Assembly: GCF_900104085.1 (NCBI RefSeq)
Contig: NZ_FNLD01000002.1
Location: 62,001-126,000, forward strand
Length of the DNA stretch: 64,000 bases
Reading direction: 5' to 3'
DNA from: Pseudoxanthomonas sp. CF125
GTDB taxonomy: Bacteria > Pseudomonadota > Gammaproteobacteria > Xanthomonadales > Xanthomonadaceae
In this document: positions 23,048 to 31,806 of the stretch, one piece after another
How positions within the stretch are numbered: position 1 is the first letter of the stretch
Layout of the letters: each line of letters begins with the position of its first letter
Notes under the pieces: generated by a model
Databases searched by the model: none
What the model was told of the DNA's origin: nothing
What the model saw: only the letters and a program-made list of their open reading frames with translations
Made by a program: the position numbers and the translations under genes

Positions 23048-26000
23048 CTACCAGCTGTGCCGAAATCCCGCCTGCACGGCCCAATGCCGCTTCGTTTCCA
23101 TGCCCGAGGCCACGGATGCTTCGAAGAACAGCCCCGTATTCTTGCCGCTGAAGCCCACGTCGGCGCCCAGCACGAGTTCGCCCCCCGTGCCTTTGCGCTT
23201 GGCCGTCTCCGGCACGATGCTACCCCCATCCATCGAGGCGGTGATATCCAGGTTGTCGCCGAAGTAGTGCAATGCCGATGCCCGCGCGTACACATTGCCT
23301 TGCCGCCGCGTTCCCTGCAGCTTCCTGCCGAAGGCGACGCCGACTCGTGCGAACGAGCTATCGAACCTGTCCTGATCGATACGCACGCCATTAAGCGTGG
23401 TGTGCTGGCTGTCGCGGATGACGCCCACCGACAGGCCGAGCTGCGGTTCCAGGTAGTAAGACTTGGAAAGCTGGAACGGGTATCCCCCTTCGGCATAGAG
23501 CTGACCCGCTTCGGTCCGGTACTTGCCGGCGATTTCGCGGCCCTGGGAATCGCGCGCGGAATATCGGTTCTGCAGCGCCGAAGCGCCCGCCCCGAGCAGC
23601 ACATAGGCGCCACTGTCGGCGCTCCAGCGGCCGTACAACCCCAGCGTGGTTCCGCTCAACTCGCCACGGCCTTGCGCGTAGCGCGCGGTCGACCGCAGGT
23701 GGCTTGCAGTGAAGCCGATTGCGGCGGACGAGTTGGCCAGCGCGAAGCCATGATCCGCGCCCAGGGTCAGGCCACTGTAGTCCTGGCGATAACGGCGGGA
23801 ATATGCGGTCTTTGCGGTGAGTTCGCCGGTATCGGCCCTCACCCACACGCCCGATTGATCCGCGATATTGTCGCGCGTCTGGCCACGCACGCGTTGCAGC
23901 GAAGTCTGCCCGCTGATCTTCCACAAGTTGGCCAGGCTGTCGGCCGCATCGGCGGCGGTCTGTACCGTTTCCGAGGGCAGGATGCCGATGTCCCCGCCGC
24001 CGCCGCCGCCGTCACCGTCACCGTCACCGTCACCGTCACCGCCCGTGCCGTGGATGGTGATGCCGGTCAGCAAGATCCGCTTTCCATCAGCGCTCAGCGC
24101 TACTTGCGGGGTGTAAGCGAACTTCACCAGGTCGTTTTCGTAGGTTCCGCTCCATTCGCCATCCAGGCCTGCGACTGCCGAGAACGTGGCGCTTCCGCCC
24201 GCGGCCGCGCTCGCATCGACGATGGCGAGCGCCGCATCGGCCTGAATCGACCTGCCGTCGCGGACGGCCGCGGCGTTGACCCAGGAAGTGTCGTCCAGCA
24301 CCGGGTCGTAGACGATTCCCACGCCCTGCGTGCCGGTGGCGGAGAAGGTTCTGATGCCGCTGCCGAACACGATCTGGTCGGCACTGGCCGTGCCCTTTAT
24401 GCCGGTGATGTCGCTGAGCACCAGAAACCGCGCGCCGTCGGCCAACGCCACGGTGGCGCCGGTACTGGTGCTGCTGCTGTCGATCAGCAAGGTGCGATAC
24501 GAATGCGTGGGGACAGACGCGGGCGAAAAGGTTCCCCAGTACGCGGCCATGTCGATCGCACCGCCGTTGCCAAAGCCAAGGGATCCGGAACCGAAATCAT
24601 TGCTCAATGTGCCCGTGCCTTGCGGGATCCACGTTGCGCCGTTGGCGAACGTCAGATCGGCCTTGCCGACGCTGAAGCCGGTGGCGGTCTGCAGGCCGCC
24701 GACCGAGCCGCGCAACCAGGAATCGGAGGTATCCAGGTTGAGGTCGACCGAGCCGAGAAATCCGTTGCCTGTGTTGCTGGCGGTCACGATATCGCCGTCG
24801 AGCTGCACGGTGTGGCCACCGGCCTGGTTGACCGCGACGCTCGCGTTCTGCGTGTCGAGGGGCACGCTCCAGATCGAATACGCAGCGCCGGTGCCGCCCG
24901 CGGTGGTCGACACGGTCAGGCCGCCGGCGACGTTGACAGTGCCGAAGTTGCGGATACCGTACACGTCAACATCAGCACAATTCGGGTGGTCGGGCGGGTT
25001 GCAAACGTTGGCGACGGTGAACGACACCGGCGCGGTGGGCGAAGTGAAGTCGATGGTGCCCGTGCTGACCAGTCCGTAGGTTTCCGTCTCCGAGGCGACA
25101 TCGACATTGACGGCGCCGTTGAACGTCATCACCGCACCGGGCGAGCGGTCGTTGCTGAGGCCGGAGGGCTTGCCGAACGGCGTGTAGCCGTTTTCCGGCC
25201 CTTCGCTGCGCACGCGCACGTCGATATTACCATTCCAGGTCATCCGCGCCCGCCAATGCGTGTTGGCGATCCCATGCGTGGAGCGGGGTCCCTGGACATT
25301 GACCGTGGTGTCGCCGTTGACTTCCATGTTCCCCTGGTTGCGCACGCCGAATGCGGTCGAGCCCATCGCGACCGTGGTCAGCGACAGGTCGCCGTTCACC
25401 GTCAGCCGGCTGCCGACGCCATCGTTGTAGATCGCATGGGCGTTGTCGCTGGGCCAGATCGACAGCGCCGAGATGGTGGTGTCGCCGTTGAAGGTTATGC
25501 GGCCATCGGAGCTGTAGACCGCATCGAGCGTGCCGCGGCTCTCGGCCAGGATCGTGGTCGGGCCGTTGAAGATGATGGTGCTGGTTCTATCGGCCCAGAC
25601 CGCACGCGCATGGCCCTGCGTACGGGCGTGGATGTCGGTGGCGCCGTTGAAGGTCGTGGTGCTGCGGCCGCGGCCGATCACTCCTTGCGCACCGTTACCC
25701 CGGACCGTACCGAAATCCAGGTCGTCGGCGTTGGTGGAGATCCTGGTGTTGCCGTTGACGGTGACCGTATTGCCGTCGTTGAGGATGCCGACCGCGCTGC
25801 CCACGGTGCTGCTCTCGCCGCGGATCGCCGACAGCTCCAGCCAGCCGCCGCCGACCACGTCCAGCACGACCGGCGGGTTGCCGCCGGTGACGGACATGGC
25901 AATCACGTCGCGGTCGACGCCTTCCAGCGCCACGTTGTCGCCATTGGCGAAACGGTAGTGCAGGGCCGTGCCATCGGAGCTGAGGTCGTAACCAGGGACG

Positions 26001-26281
26001 TAGCCTCCGGTACCGCTTGGCTTGTCGTGGTCGGCCACGCCGGTGATGGGATCTTTATGCTCGGTCGCGTGCACGGTCGTGGGCCGCGCGACCACGCCTG
26101 CGACCAGGGTGGCGGCGATGGAAAAGGAAAGCTTCTTGCGGCGGCGCGCCTTGCCGATGCGTTCGGCCTCTTGGCGTGCGTTTTGGATTATCGATTCCTG
26201 CCAAAGCGGCGGTAGTTGCTTTTGCCGTTCAACGCCGCTCGTCGCAGGCTGCAAGGCCCGCTTCTGTTGTATGCAGGTCAT
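23048..26281 (-). CDS. Autotransporter (type Va) with large beta-helical passenger
   Basis: A 1077-residue surface protein. The N-terminus is an extended signal (charged RRRKKLSFSIAATLVAGVVA at about 52-71). The passenger (about 75-740) is built of repeated short motifs of the type TFNGDTTI / MTWNGNIDVRVRS, expected to fold as a beta-helix. A Gly/Asp linker (about 740-760) is encoded by a hexanucleotide repeat. The C-terminal 260-270 residues form the autotransporter barrel, ending in the required aromatic FRHSW. It is probably secreted to the cell surface by its own barrel; ligand or enzymatic activity is not evident. The start at 26281 has GGGGA upstream; longer frames reach 26419. It is rich in internal antisense ORFs, which are artefacts. 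Confidence 0.9.
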   Translation of the reverse strand: MTCIQQKRALQPATSGVERQKQLPPLWQESIIQNARQEAERIGKARRRKKLSFSIAATLVAGVVARPTTVHATEHKDPITGVADHDKPSGTGGYVPGYDLSSDGTALHYRFANGDNVALEGVDRDVIAMSVTGGNPPVVLDVVGGGWLELSAIRGESSTVGSAVGILNDGNTVTVNGNTRISTNADDLDFGTVRGNGAQGVIGRGRSTTTFNGATDIHARTQGHARAVWADRTSTIIFNGPTTILAESRGTLDAVYSSDGRITFNGDTTISALSIWPSDNAHAIYNDGVGSRLTVNGDLSLTTVAMGSTAFGVRNQGNMEVNGDTTVNVQGPRSTHGIANTHWRARMTWNGNIDVRVRSEGPENGYTPFGKPSGLSNDRSPGAVMTFNGAVNVDVASETETYGLVSTGTIDFTSPTAPVSFTVANVCNPPDHPNCADVDVYGIRNFGTVNVAGGLTVSTTAGGTGAAYSIWSVPLDTQNASVAVNQAGGHTVQLDGDIVTASNTGNGFLGSVDLNLDTSDSWLRGSVGGLQTATGFSVGKADLTFANGATWIPQGTGTLSNDFGSGSLGFGNGGAIDMAAYWGTFSPASVPTHSYRTLLIDSSSTSTGATVALADGARFLVLSDITGIKGTASADQIVFGSGIRTFSATGTQGVGIVYDPVLDDTSWVNAAAVRDGRSIQADAALAIVDASAAAGGSATFSAVAGLDGEWSGTYENDLVKFAYTPQVALSADGKRILLTGITIHGTGGDGDGDGDGDGGGGGGDIGILPSETVQTAADAADSLANLWKISGQTSLQRVRGQTRDNIADQSGVWVRADTGELTAKTAYSRRYRQDYSGLTLGADHGFALANSSAAIGFTASHLRSTARYAQGRGELSGTTLGLYGRWSADSGAYVLLGAGASALQNRYSARDSQGREIAGKYRTEAGQLYAEGGYPFQLSKSYYLEPQLGLSVGVIRDSQHTTLNGVRIDQDRFDSSFARVGVAFGRKLQGTRRQGNVYARASALHYFGDNLDITASMDGGSIVPETAKRKGTGGELVLGADVGFSGKNTGLFFEASVASGMETKRHWAVQAGFRHSW
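23993..24040. repeat. In-frame tandem repeat within the autotransporter gene
   Basis: Five tandem copies of GTCACC (24011-24040) follow a run of about six GCC/CCG triplets (23993-24010). On the coding strand they read GGTGAC, i.e. Gly-Asp repeats then poly-Gly, in the linker between passenger and barrel. Because the unit is six bases, copy-number slippage changes linker length without shifting the frame. Confidence 0.9.
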
Positions 26282-26500
26282 CGATTTCCCCAGTATCCGA
26301 AAGCCGTGGCCACGATGGCCAAGCCCAACGGCAGCCCCTCCCAAAGCCGCGCGACTGAAAAAATAGCATGGCCATTTCCAATGGCTGAAACCCGATGGCT
26401 GGATTGTCGATGAGGACAATGCGATCGTGTGACCGTCATCGCATTGCGCCTGGCGATAGAAGTCGGAGAACTTTTCCCCAGCCTCACCTCTTTTTGATGC

Positions 26501-27508
26501 CTAAGGTTCCCCGGTCGGCGGACACCGCGGGACGCCCGACCCCACCACGCATTGCACACAGCAGGTTGGCGCCTGCGTAGGCAACGGCTCGGCAGGAACC
26601 GGGGCGAGGCTGGACGCGCCCGGCAACTTCGCCAGGACATCTGCGGGTTTGAGCTTCAGCAACACCGCCCAGTCCTGGCGGTTGACGTTGCAGGCCGCCT
26701 CGTTGTCCGGCGCGCACAGCGACTCGCCGCCATTGCGGTACGGCAAGCCCCAGAACTCGCCGTTGCGGTTCAAGGGCAGCAATCGCATGATCACGGCTTG
26801 TTGCACATTACCGCTGATCAGGTAGGCGGTATTGTCGTTGCCGGGGTTGGCAGCCACCACGATCTCGCAGTGCATCTCCAGACCCGCGCTGCCCGCGCTC
26901 ACCACCGAAGACAAACCTTCGTAGCCGTACGTGCGGTTGCCGTTCCGCACGTAACAGAGCATGTCGCCGGCCCCGGGTTTGGCATGCGCAGGATCGACGA
27001 ACTGATAGGCGCTGGTTTCCGGACGCTGGTAAGCGTCGCGCACATAAGTGATATGGCTGGCCGAAGCGCGGAAGCCCGGTACGCCGGCCTTCCGCATCAC
27101 CCAGGAAATGAAAGCCGCCGACCAGGGGTTGTCGATGACGAAACCGCGGCAAGCGGGCGAAGGATAGTTGCCGGCGGCGGCGCCCTCGCACTCGCTGGCG
27201 CCTGGCAGTTGGCCTACCTGGCGCAACACCCCGCTTTGCTGCCAATAACCGGCTACCCGACGCCAAGCCTCGGTCTGGCCATCGCCCAACGGCTGTGCTT
27301 CGGCTTCGGTGATCGCGCTGTTGGCGATACGGCCGTTGCGATCGATGAAGGGCCGGTACCACAGGCTGTGCTCGTGGCAGGCGTAGGCGGCGATGCGGGT
27401 GGCGACCTCCGGTGCCGCCCGCTGTTGATCCAGGCCTGGGCATACATCGGCGGCATTGGCCGTGGCCGAGGCCAACATCAGAATGTGGAACACGATCCAT
27501 ACGCGCAT
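26501..27508 (-). CDS. DUF2272 family exported protein
   Basis: A 335-residue protein with a signal peptide (residues 1-19, ATANA). The core contains NPWSAAFISWVMRKAGVPGF (about 129-148), YQFVDPAHAKPGAGDMLCYV and HCEIVVAANPGNDNTAYLISG, the conserved blocks of DUF2272, a family that resembles NlpC/P60-like cysteine hydrolases (Cys/His pair). Many cysteines near the C-terminus (TCCVQCVVGSG) suggest disulphides. Catalytic activity is not proven for the family. AAGGAG upstream supports the ATG at 27508. Confidence 0.87.
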   Translation of the reverse strand: MRVWIVFHILMLASATANAADVCPGLDQQRAAPEVATRIAAYACHEHSLWYRPFIDRNGRIANSAITEAEAQPLGDGQTEAWRRVAGYWQQSGVLRQVGQLPGASECEGAAAGNYPSPACRGFVIDNPWSAAFISWVMRKAGVPGFRASASHITYVRDAYQRPETSAYQFVDPAHAKPGAGDMLCYVRNGNRTYGYEGLSSVVSAGSAGLEMHCEIVVAANPGNDNTAYLISGNVQQAVIMRLLPLNRNGEFWGLPYRNGGESLCAPDNEAACNVNRQDWAVLLKLKPADVLAKLPGASSLAPVPAEPLPTQAPTCCVQCVVGSGVPRCPPTGEP

Positions 27509-27624
27509 CGGCACGCTCCTTGGAGGAAGACAGGTTTCCCCTGCGCGCATCATGCCGCAAACGGAGGTGGGTGCGCCTGCCGTGTTTTTCGAGTCGCGCT
27601 AGGAGCTGGCGGGCAGTGCCCGCC

Positions 27625-27888
27625 CTACTTCTTGCTGGTGGATTTTTTGCTCGCGGTCTTCTTGGCCGTCTTCTTGGTGGTCGATTTCCTGCTCGCGGTC
27701 TTCTTGGCGGTTTTCGTCGCCGTCTTGCGGCCGCTGCCCTTGGCGCCGCCGTCCTGCTTGTTGACGGTGGCCCAGGCGATCCGTTCGGCGGCCTCTTCCG
27801 AGCGTCCCTGCTCGCGCTCGCTTTCCTCGATGTGTCCGGCCTGTCGCTTCTGCTTGTCCGAATAGGACGATTTGTCTCCACGCGGCAT
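27625..27888 (-). CDS. Histone H1-like lysine-rich protein
   Basis: An 87-residue basic protein. The N-terminal half (KSSYSDKQKRQAGHIEESER, EEAAERIAWATVNKQDGG) matches a small conserved bacterial domain often labelled plasmid stabilisation protein, without good functional proof. The C-terminal half is a tandem Lys/Ala/Thr/Ser repeat (KTAKKTASRKSTTKK) like the tails of histone H1 and of bacterial AlgP/HctB proteins, so it probably binds DNA nonspecifically. The repeats are also visible as GTCTTCTTGGC-type DNA repeats. It is downstream of the DHFR-like gene on the same strand. Confidence 0.8.
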   Translation of the reverse strand: MPRGDKSSYSDKQKRQAGHIEESEREQGRSEEAAERIAWATVNKQDGGAKGSGRKTATKTAKKTASRKSTTKKTAKKTASKKSTSKK

Positions 27889-27975
27889 TTCGCTCTCCGA
27901 CTGTGAGAAACGTCACGAGGCTATGCGCAGAAGCGTGATCCGGCGATGAAGGCCGCAGGCGTTGGAGAGTGGAGT

Positions 27976-28545
27976 TCACCGCTCGATGGCGTACTCCAAC
28001 ACCGCGAGCCCACCGGCGAACGACTTGGCGCTGACCAGGGACAGACGGCGTTCGCCAAGATCGGCGGGCGTGAAGGAACGGCCGCGACCGATCAGCACCG
28101 GCACGATCCGCAGACGCAGCACGTCGACTTCGCCGGCGCGCAACAGCGCATCGCACAAGGTCAGGCTGCCCCAGAGGATCAGGTCGCCGCCGATGCGCGC
28201 GCGCACTGCGCGCACTGCCTGCACGCCGTCGCCGCGAAGTATTTCCACGGTGCCGCCATCGCCCCATGGCGCGGTCGGCAAGGTCGAAGACACGACGAAC
28301 TTGGGCAGGCCGTTGATCGGGCCGGCGACGCGTTCGACATTCGCATCGGCCTTGGGCCAATAGTCGGCGAACATGCGGTAGGTCGTCGCACCGAACACGA
28401 TCGCGCCGACCGTGGACATCATCCGCATCTGATCGGGCTCTGCGTCGCTGAAATCGCCCGCGGGATAAAAGAAGCCGATGCCGCCGTCTTCTTCCGCCGC
28501 GTAGCCGTCCGCGCTGACGATCTGTTCCACGATGATCTTGCCCAT
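27976..28545 (-). CDS. RibD C-terminal/dihydrofolate reductase-like protein
   Basis: A 189-residue protein of the RibD_C/DHFR-like fold. The start MGKIIVEQIVSADGYAAEED, the GAIVFGATTYRMFADYWP block (about 47-64) and GDLILWGSLTLCDALLRAGE (about 119-138) are family features for NADPH binding; substrates in this family vary and are mostly unknown. The ATG at 28545 is the family-like start; a frame to 28635 adds an unrelated extension. Confidence 0.87.
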   Translation of the reverse strand: MGKIIVEQIVSADGYAAEEDGGIGFFYPAGDFSDAEPDQMRMMSTVGAIVFGATTYRMFADYWPKADANVERVAGPINGLPKFVVSSTLPTAPWGDGGTVEILRGDGVQAVRAVRARIGGDLILWGSLTLCDALLRAGEVDVLRLRIVPVLIGRGRSFTPADLGERRLSLVSAKSFAGGLAVLEYAIER

Positions 28546-28777
28546 GTCCGTCTTTCCCGCTGCGTTATGGAAGGGAACCCTGCCTCTCCCAGGAACGACG
28601 AACGGGCGCGTGCGGAATCGACAGTAGCGTGCCACGCGCGCTCAAGACCTCGTAGAATGCCGTCGCCCCCAGTGCAAACCGCATTGCCGTACCCGTATCC
28701 TATGCCGCCGTTGGAATATGACCGCTTCGACGGCGGCAACGCGTTGTTACCCGCACAGCATCCGCTTGGGGAAGTCG

Positions 28778-29344
28778 ATGGTTCAGCGTTCCAGAGACAC
28801 TTCCAATACCGTCGTTGCGGCAGGAATCTCGCACTCCAGGCAGGACGATCCTCCTGAAGGCCAGTTGCCGGTCCGCAGGTGGTATTTCCTGGCCTCCCGT
28901 CTTCCCGGCCAGCTGGCCACCAAGTCCATCGGTGGACTGAGCACGCGCAGATTCATTGAAGCGGTTCTGTGGATCGCTGCAACCGATTCCACCTGGCCCC
29001 AGCTGCCGAAGTCCTACGGCAATTTCCACGCCGTCTACCAGCGCTTCGCCCGATGGGCGCGCCTTGATGTCTGGGATTACGTGAGCACATGCCTGGAAGG
29101 CGACCCGCGATTGCCTGCGCTGCAGCGATTGGTCCGCCAACATCTCGAGATACGCCGCAGGCGGACCAAGCCTGCCGAGCAGCTCGCTGTCGCAGAAACG
29201 GTTCCGTCCCCCGTAGTGGCTCCGACGGACAGGATCAACGAACTGGAGGCGCGGATAGCGAGAATGGAACGGATACTGCGTGCGGTGCTGAAAGCGTTTC
29301 CTCAGGTCGCAGAGGATTTCTCCGAACTAGGGAATGGCGACTGA
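28778..29344 (+). CDS. IS5-type transposase N-terminal (DUF4096-like) domain protein with C-terminal coiled coil
   Basis: A 188-residue protein. Residues about 57-100 (TRRFIEAVLWIAATDSTWPQ, LPKSYGNFHAVYQRFARWAR) resemble the HTH-like DUF4096 region at the N-terminus of IS5-family transposases (FIEAVLWILRTG...LP..YG.W..VY.RF.RW). The DDE catalytic domain is absent. Instead the protein ends with a Pro-rich linker and a helix (DRINELEARIARMERILRAV) that looks like a coiled coil. No terminal inverted repeats are visible. It may be a domesticated regulator rather than an IS remnant. The start at 28778 has GGGGA; 28718 is an alternative. Confidence 0.7.
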   Translation: MVQRSRDTSNTVVAAGISHSRQDDPPEGQLPVRRWYFLASRLPGQLATKSIGGLSTRRFIEAVLWIAATDSTWPQLPKSYGNFHAVYQRFARWARLDVWDYVSTCLEGDPRLPALQRLVRQHLEIRRRRTKPAEQLAVAETVPSPVVAPTDRINELEARIARMERILRAVLKAFPQVAEDFSELGNGD

Positions 29345-29385
29345 TCGCTCGGCGCCTGCAGAAATAAACGTCTTCCGCAGCGCAG

Positions 29386-30522
29386 TCAGAGCGCGTCCCT
29401 GATCGACGCCAGCGCCGATTCCTCGCAGCAGACCCGGTTGCGGCCGCCGGCCTTGGACCGATACACCGCGCTGTCGGCGGCCTGATACAGCGCGTCGTCG
29501 TCCTCATGCAGATTGCTGTCGAATTCTGCGACACCGATGCTGGCGGTCATGTTCAGCGCGATGCCATCCGGCGCGATGGGGTGCTCCAGCAGACTGACGC
29601 GGAAGCGTTCGGCGCGCTGCCTGGCTGCTGCCAGATCCTGGCCCTGCAGGATCACGCCGAATTCCTCGCCGCCGACTCGCGCGGCCAGATCGCCCGGTTC
29701 GTTGAAGCTGCTTTTCAGGCGCGCGGCGATGGCCATCAGGCAGGCGTCGCCGACGATGTGGCCATAGGTGTCGTTGATCTGCTTGAAGTGATCGATGTCC
29801 AGCAGCAACAGGCTCAGCGGCTGGTCGTTGTCCCTGGCGCGCACGGTCGCCGTTTCCAGCACATCGGCGAATTGGCGGCGGTTGGCCACTTCGGTCAACG
29901 CATCGATGCGGCTTTGCCGCGAAAACAGATCGCGCTGATTGCGTAGTTCCTGATCCAGATCCAGCCGCTGCTGGTATTCGGCATAGCTGCGCAACAGCGA
30001 GATCACCACGTAGACCAGATAGATCACCATCATCAGCCCGTTGGGCCGGTCTTCGGGATTGATCCAGAGCAGCAGCAGTCCCGGCACGCACAACAAGGCG
30101 ATGCCGGCAAAGGCGAACCCGCGGCGCATGCTGAAGGCGTGCGCTATCGCCGTGGCCAGGCCCAGGGTGAACAGCAGCGCGGTGACGCGCGCCGGCCCGA
30201 ATCCGGCATCGAGTGTGGCCCAGCAGAACAATCCTCCCCATAACGCGGTAGTGAGCAGCACGATGCCCCAGTGCAGGCGCAACCAGCGCGCAATGGCGGG
30301 AACTTCGCTGCCCTCGGGCAGTGGACGATGCAGAAAGCGCCAGACCGTCAGTCCGATGAAGGCAAGCAGCAGGCCCCAGCTGAGCGCGGGCGCACGCGCG
30401 AAGGCGTTTCCGTAGATGCCGACCAGCAGCCACGACGCCGCATAGAAAGGCCCGCCCGTCAACGCGCGTTGATAGGTGTCTGCCATCTCCTGGGTAAGCC
30501 GGCGGGTCTGTACAGGGTTCAT
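29386..30522 (-). CDS. Membrane diguanylate cyclase (GGDEF)
   Basis: A 378-residue protein. Five to six transmembrane helices (about 28-175) are followed by a short coiled coil and a GGDEF domain (about 205-365) whose active-site loop reads RVGGEEF (about residue 280), compatible with c-di-GMP synthesis. The allosteric RxxD I-site expected five residues upstream is EPGD, so product inhibition is probably lacking. The start could be 30522 (weak GGA upstream) or 30534. It likely signals some membrane or periplasmic cue. Confidence 0.9.
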   Translation of the reverse strand: MNPVQTRRLTQEMADTYQRALTGGPFYAASWLLVGIYGNAFARAPALSWGLLLAFIGLTVWRFLHRPLPEGSEVPAIARWLRLHWGIVLLTTALWGGLFCWATLDAGFGPARVTALLFTLGLATAIAHAFSMRRGFAFAGIALLCVPGLLLLWINPEDRPNGLMMVIYLVYVVISLLRSYAEYQQRLDLDQELRNQRDLFSRQSRIDALTEVANRRQFADVLETATVRARDNDQPLSLLLLDIDHFKQINDTYGHIVGDACLMAIAARLKSSFNEPGDLAARVGGEEFGVILQGQDLAAARQRAERFRVSLLEHPIAPDGIALNMTASIGVAEFDSNLHEDDDALYQAADSAVYRSKAGGRNRVCCEESALASIRDAL

Positions 30523-30750
30523 CGGAAGATCCATCAATGGGACTGCGCACGCCTTATTCGTGGCGTTTCCTTACAGCACACGCAACTTGAGTGCCATTCC
30601 TAAGTCATTGAATATCGCCGTTTAATCCCGCCGAATGCCGGCTTTCTGTGGCTATACGTCACTTTGTGACGCAAGCACGGGCCGCATCACCCGGCATGAA
30701 CATGCGGCATGGAAGGGTGGCGGTTCGACCGCAACGCAGGAGCCATCGCC

Positions 30751-30951
30751 ATGGCCGCCTCCAAGCAGAAGCATCGACCCGCACCGGAAAGCGGCTACCG
30801 CGAACAGCACGACTCGCGGGGACAGCCCGGCCAACACCAGAACAAAGACGGAAGACAGCTGCCGGAGAACGCCGACCCCGGCAAGCCGAAGCCTCAGGAG
30901 CCTGAGCAAAGGCCAGCCAAAAGAAAACACGCGCCCAAACCAGCCCCTTAA
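30751..30951 (+). CDS. Small hydrophilic protein, unknown function
   Basis: A 66-residue protein (MAASKQKHRPAPESGYREQH...) rich in Lys, Gln, Pro and Glu and probably disordered. AGGAG lies 9 bp before the ATG. No family is recognised. It is convergent with the exported protein gene at 30965-31573. Confidence 0.55.
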   Translation: MAASKQKHRPAPESGYREQHDSRGQPGQHQNKDGRQLPENADPGKPKPQEPEQRPAKRKHAPKPAP

Positions 30952-30964
30952 TTCCCCTGCACGA

Positions 30965-31573
30965 TCAACCGTCGTCGGATTCCACCGCCACGCGTGTATC
31001 GGTTGCGATCCAGTTGACCTCCCAGGTCTTGCCGCCATCGGCCGAATAGGCTTGTTCGAAATGGCAGGAAGTCGGAGTGATATCGGAAATGACGAAACGC
31101 ACCAGGATGTCGCGGCCGTCGAGCGTCTCCTTCGAATAGAACTCGCCACGGCCGTTGCTGAATCCCCCGATCGACGGCGGACTCAACGTGCCGCTCTTGA
31201 TGTTGGAGAAGTTGAGGCTCCATTGGCGCGCTTGCGGATCGTACAGGCGCAACGACAGCCCTTCGATGCGACCCGCAGGACCTTGCACATCCAGTTCCAC
31301 CAGATTCGCGCGGCCCCCGAGTATTTTCCTGACCACGGTGGTGCCTTCGTACTCGACCCAGGTTTTCGAACCCGACAGCGGATCGACCAACCGCTTGAGT
31401 TGCGTGCGCCAGCTGCCGATCTCGAAATCGAAATCATGCTGTCCGTCGCGTTGCGTTTCCGACGCTGGTGCATGGGTTGCGGTTGCTGTCTGGGCGGCCG
31501 CGGGATGGGGGGCGACGACGGCCAGCAAGCCGAGCCACAGCAAGGATCCGAAACCAGCGCGAGGGGTTTCCAT
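30965..31573 (-). CDS. Exported protein, DUF1579-like
   Basis: A 202-residue protein with a signal peptide (about 1-27, HPAAAQ). The mature part starts HDFDFEIGSWRTQLKRL and carries VEYEGTTVVRKILGG, GLSLRLYDPQARQWSLNF and a C-terminal YSADGGKTWEVNWI, a pattern resembling DUF1579/lipocalin-like exported proteins of unknown function. It is a stand-alone gene. Confidence 0.78.
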   Translation of the reverse strand: METPRAGFGSLLWLGLLAVVAPHPAAAQTATATHAPASETQRDGQHDFDFEIGSWRTQLKRLVDPLSGSKTWVEYEGTTVVRKILGGRANLVELDVQGPAGRIEGLSLRLYDPQARQWSLNFSNIKSGTLSPPSIGGFSNGRGEFYSKETLDGRDILVRFVISDITPTSCHFEQAYSADGGKTWEVNWIATDTRVAVESDDG

Positions 31574-31718
31574 CTGGGCGACTCCTGACGTCCGGGTAGG
31601 CGGACGATTCCGGTCATTCTAGGAAAACGGCTGTGAAGTGCGGTATGCAATTCTTGCTATCAGGCGCGCTGTGCTTCTGTCGCCAAATTGGTTGTTCGCC
31701 TGCGCTACTCCGCCGCAC

Positions 31719-31758
31719 CCTCACCCCAACCCCTCTCCCGCGGGGAGAGGGGCTTTTT
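31719..31758 (+). terminator. Repeat-type hairpin with T-run
   Basis: CCCCTCTCCC (31730-31739) pairs with GGGAGAGGGG (31743-31752) over a 3-nt loop and is followed by CTTTTT. The preceding CCTCACCCCAACCCCTCTCC is a widespread intergenic repeat type. It could act as an intrinsic terminator for + strand transcripts. Confidence 0.6.
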
Positions 31759-31806
31759 GAAGACTCCACCGCGTACCTGGACGCAATGACGTGCCGGCAG
31801 CGCAGG

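Noticed and set aside
24011-24040. Tandem hexamers considered as a CRISPR or origin iteron
   Set aside because: They are contiguous, in frame and encode Gly-Asp in a linker.
23057-26215. A 1052-residue open frame on the + strand antisense to the autotransporter
   Set aside because: It mirrors the GC-rich coding strand codon by codon, has low-complexity Arg/Gly/Ala composition and no motif, and lies opposite a gene with full barrel and signal features.
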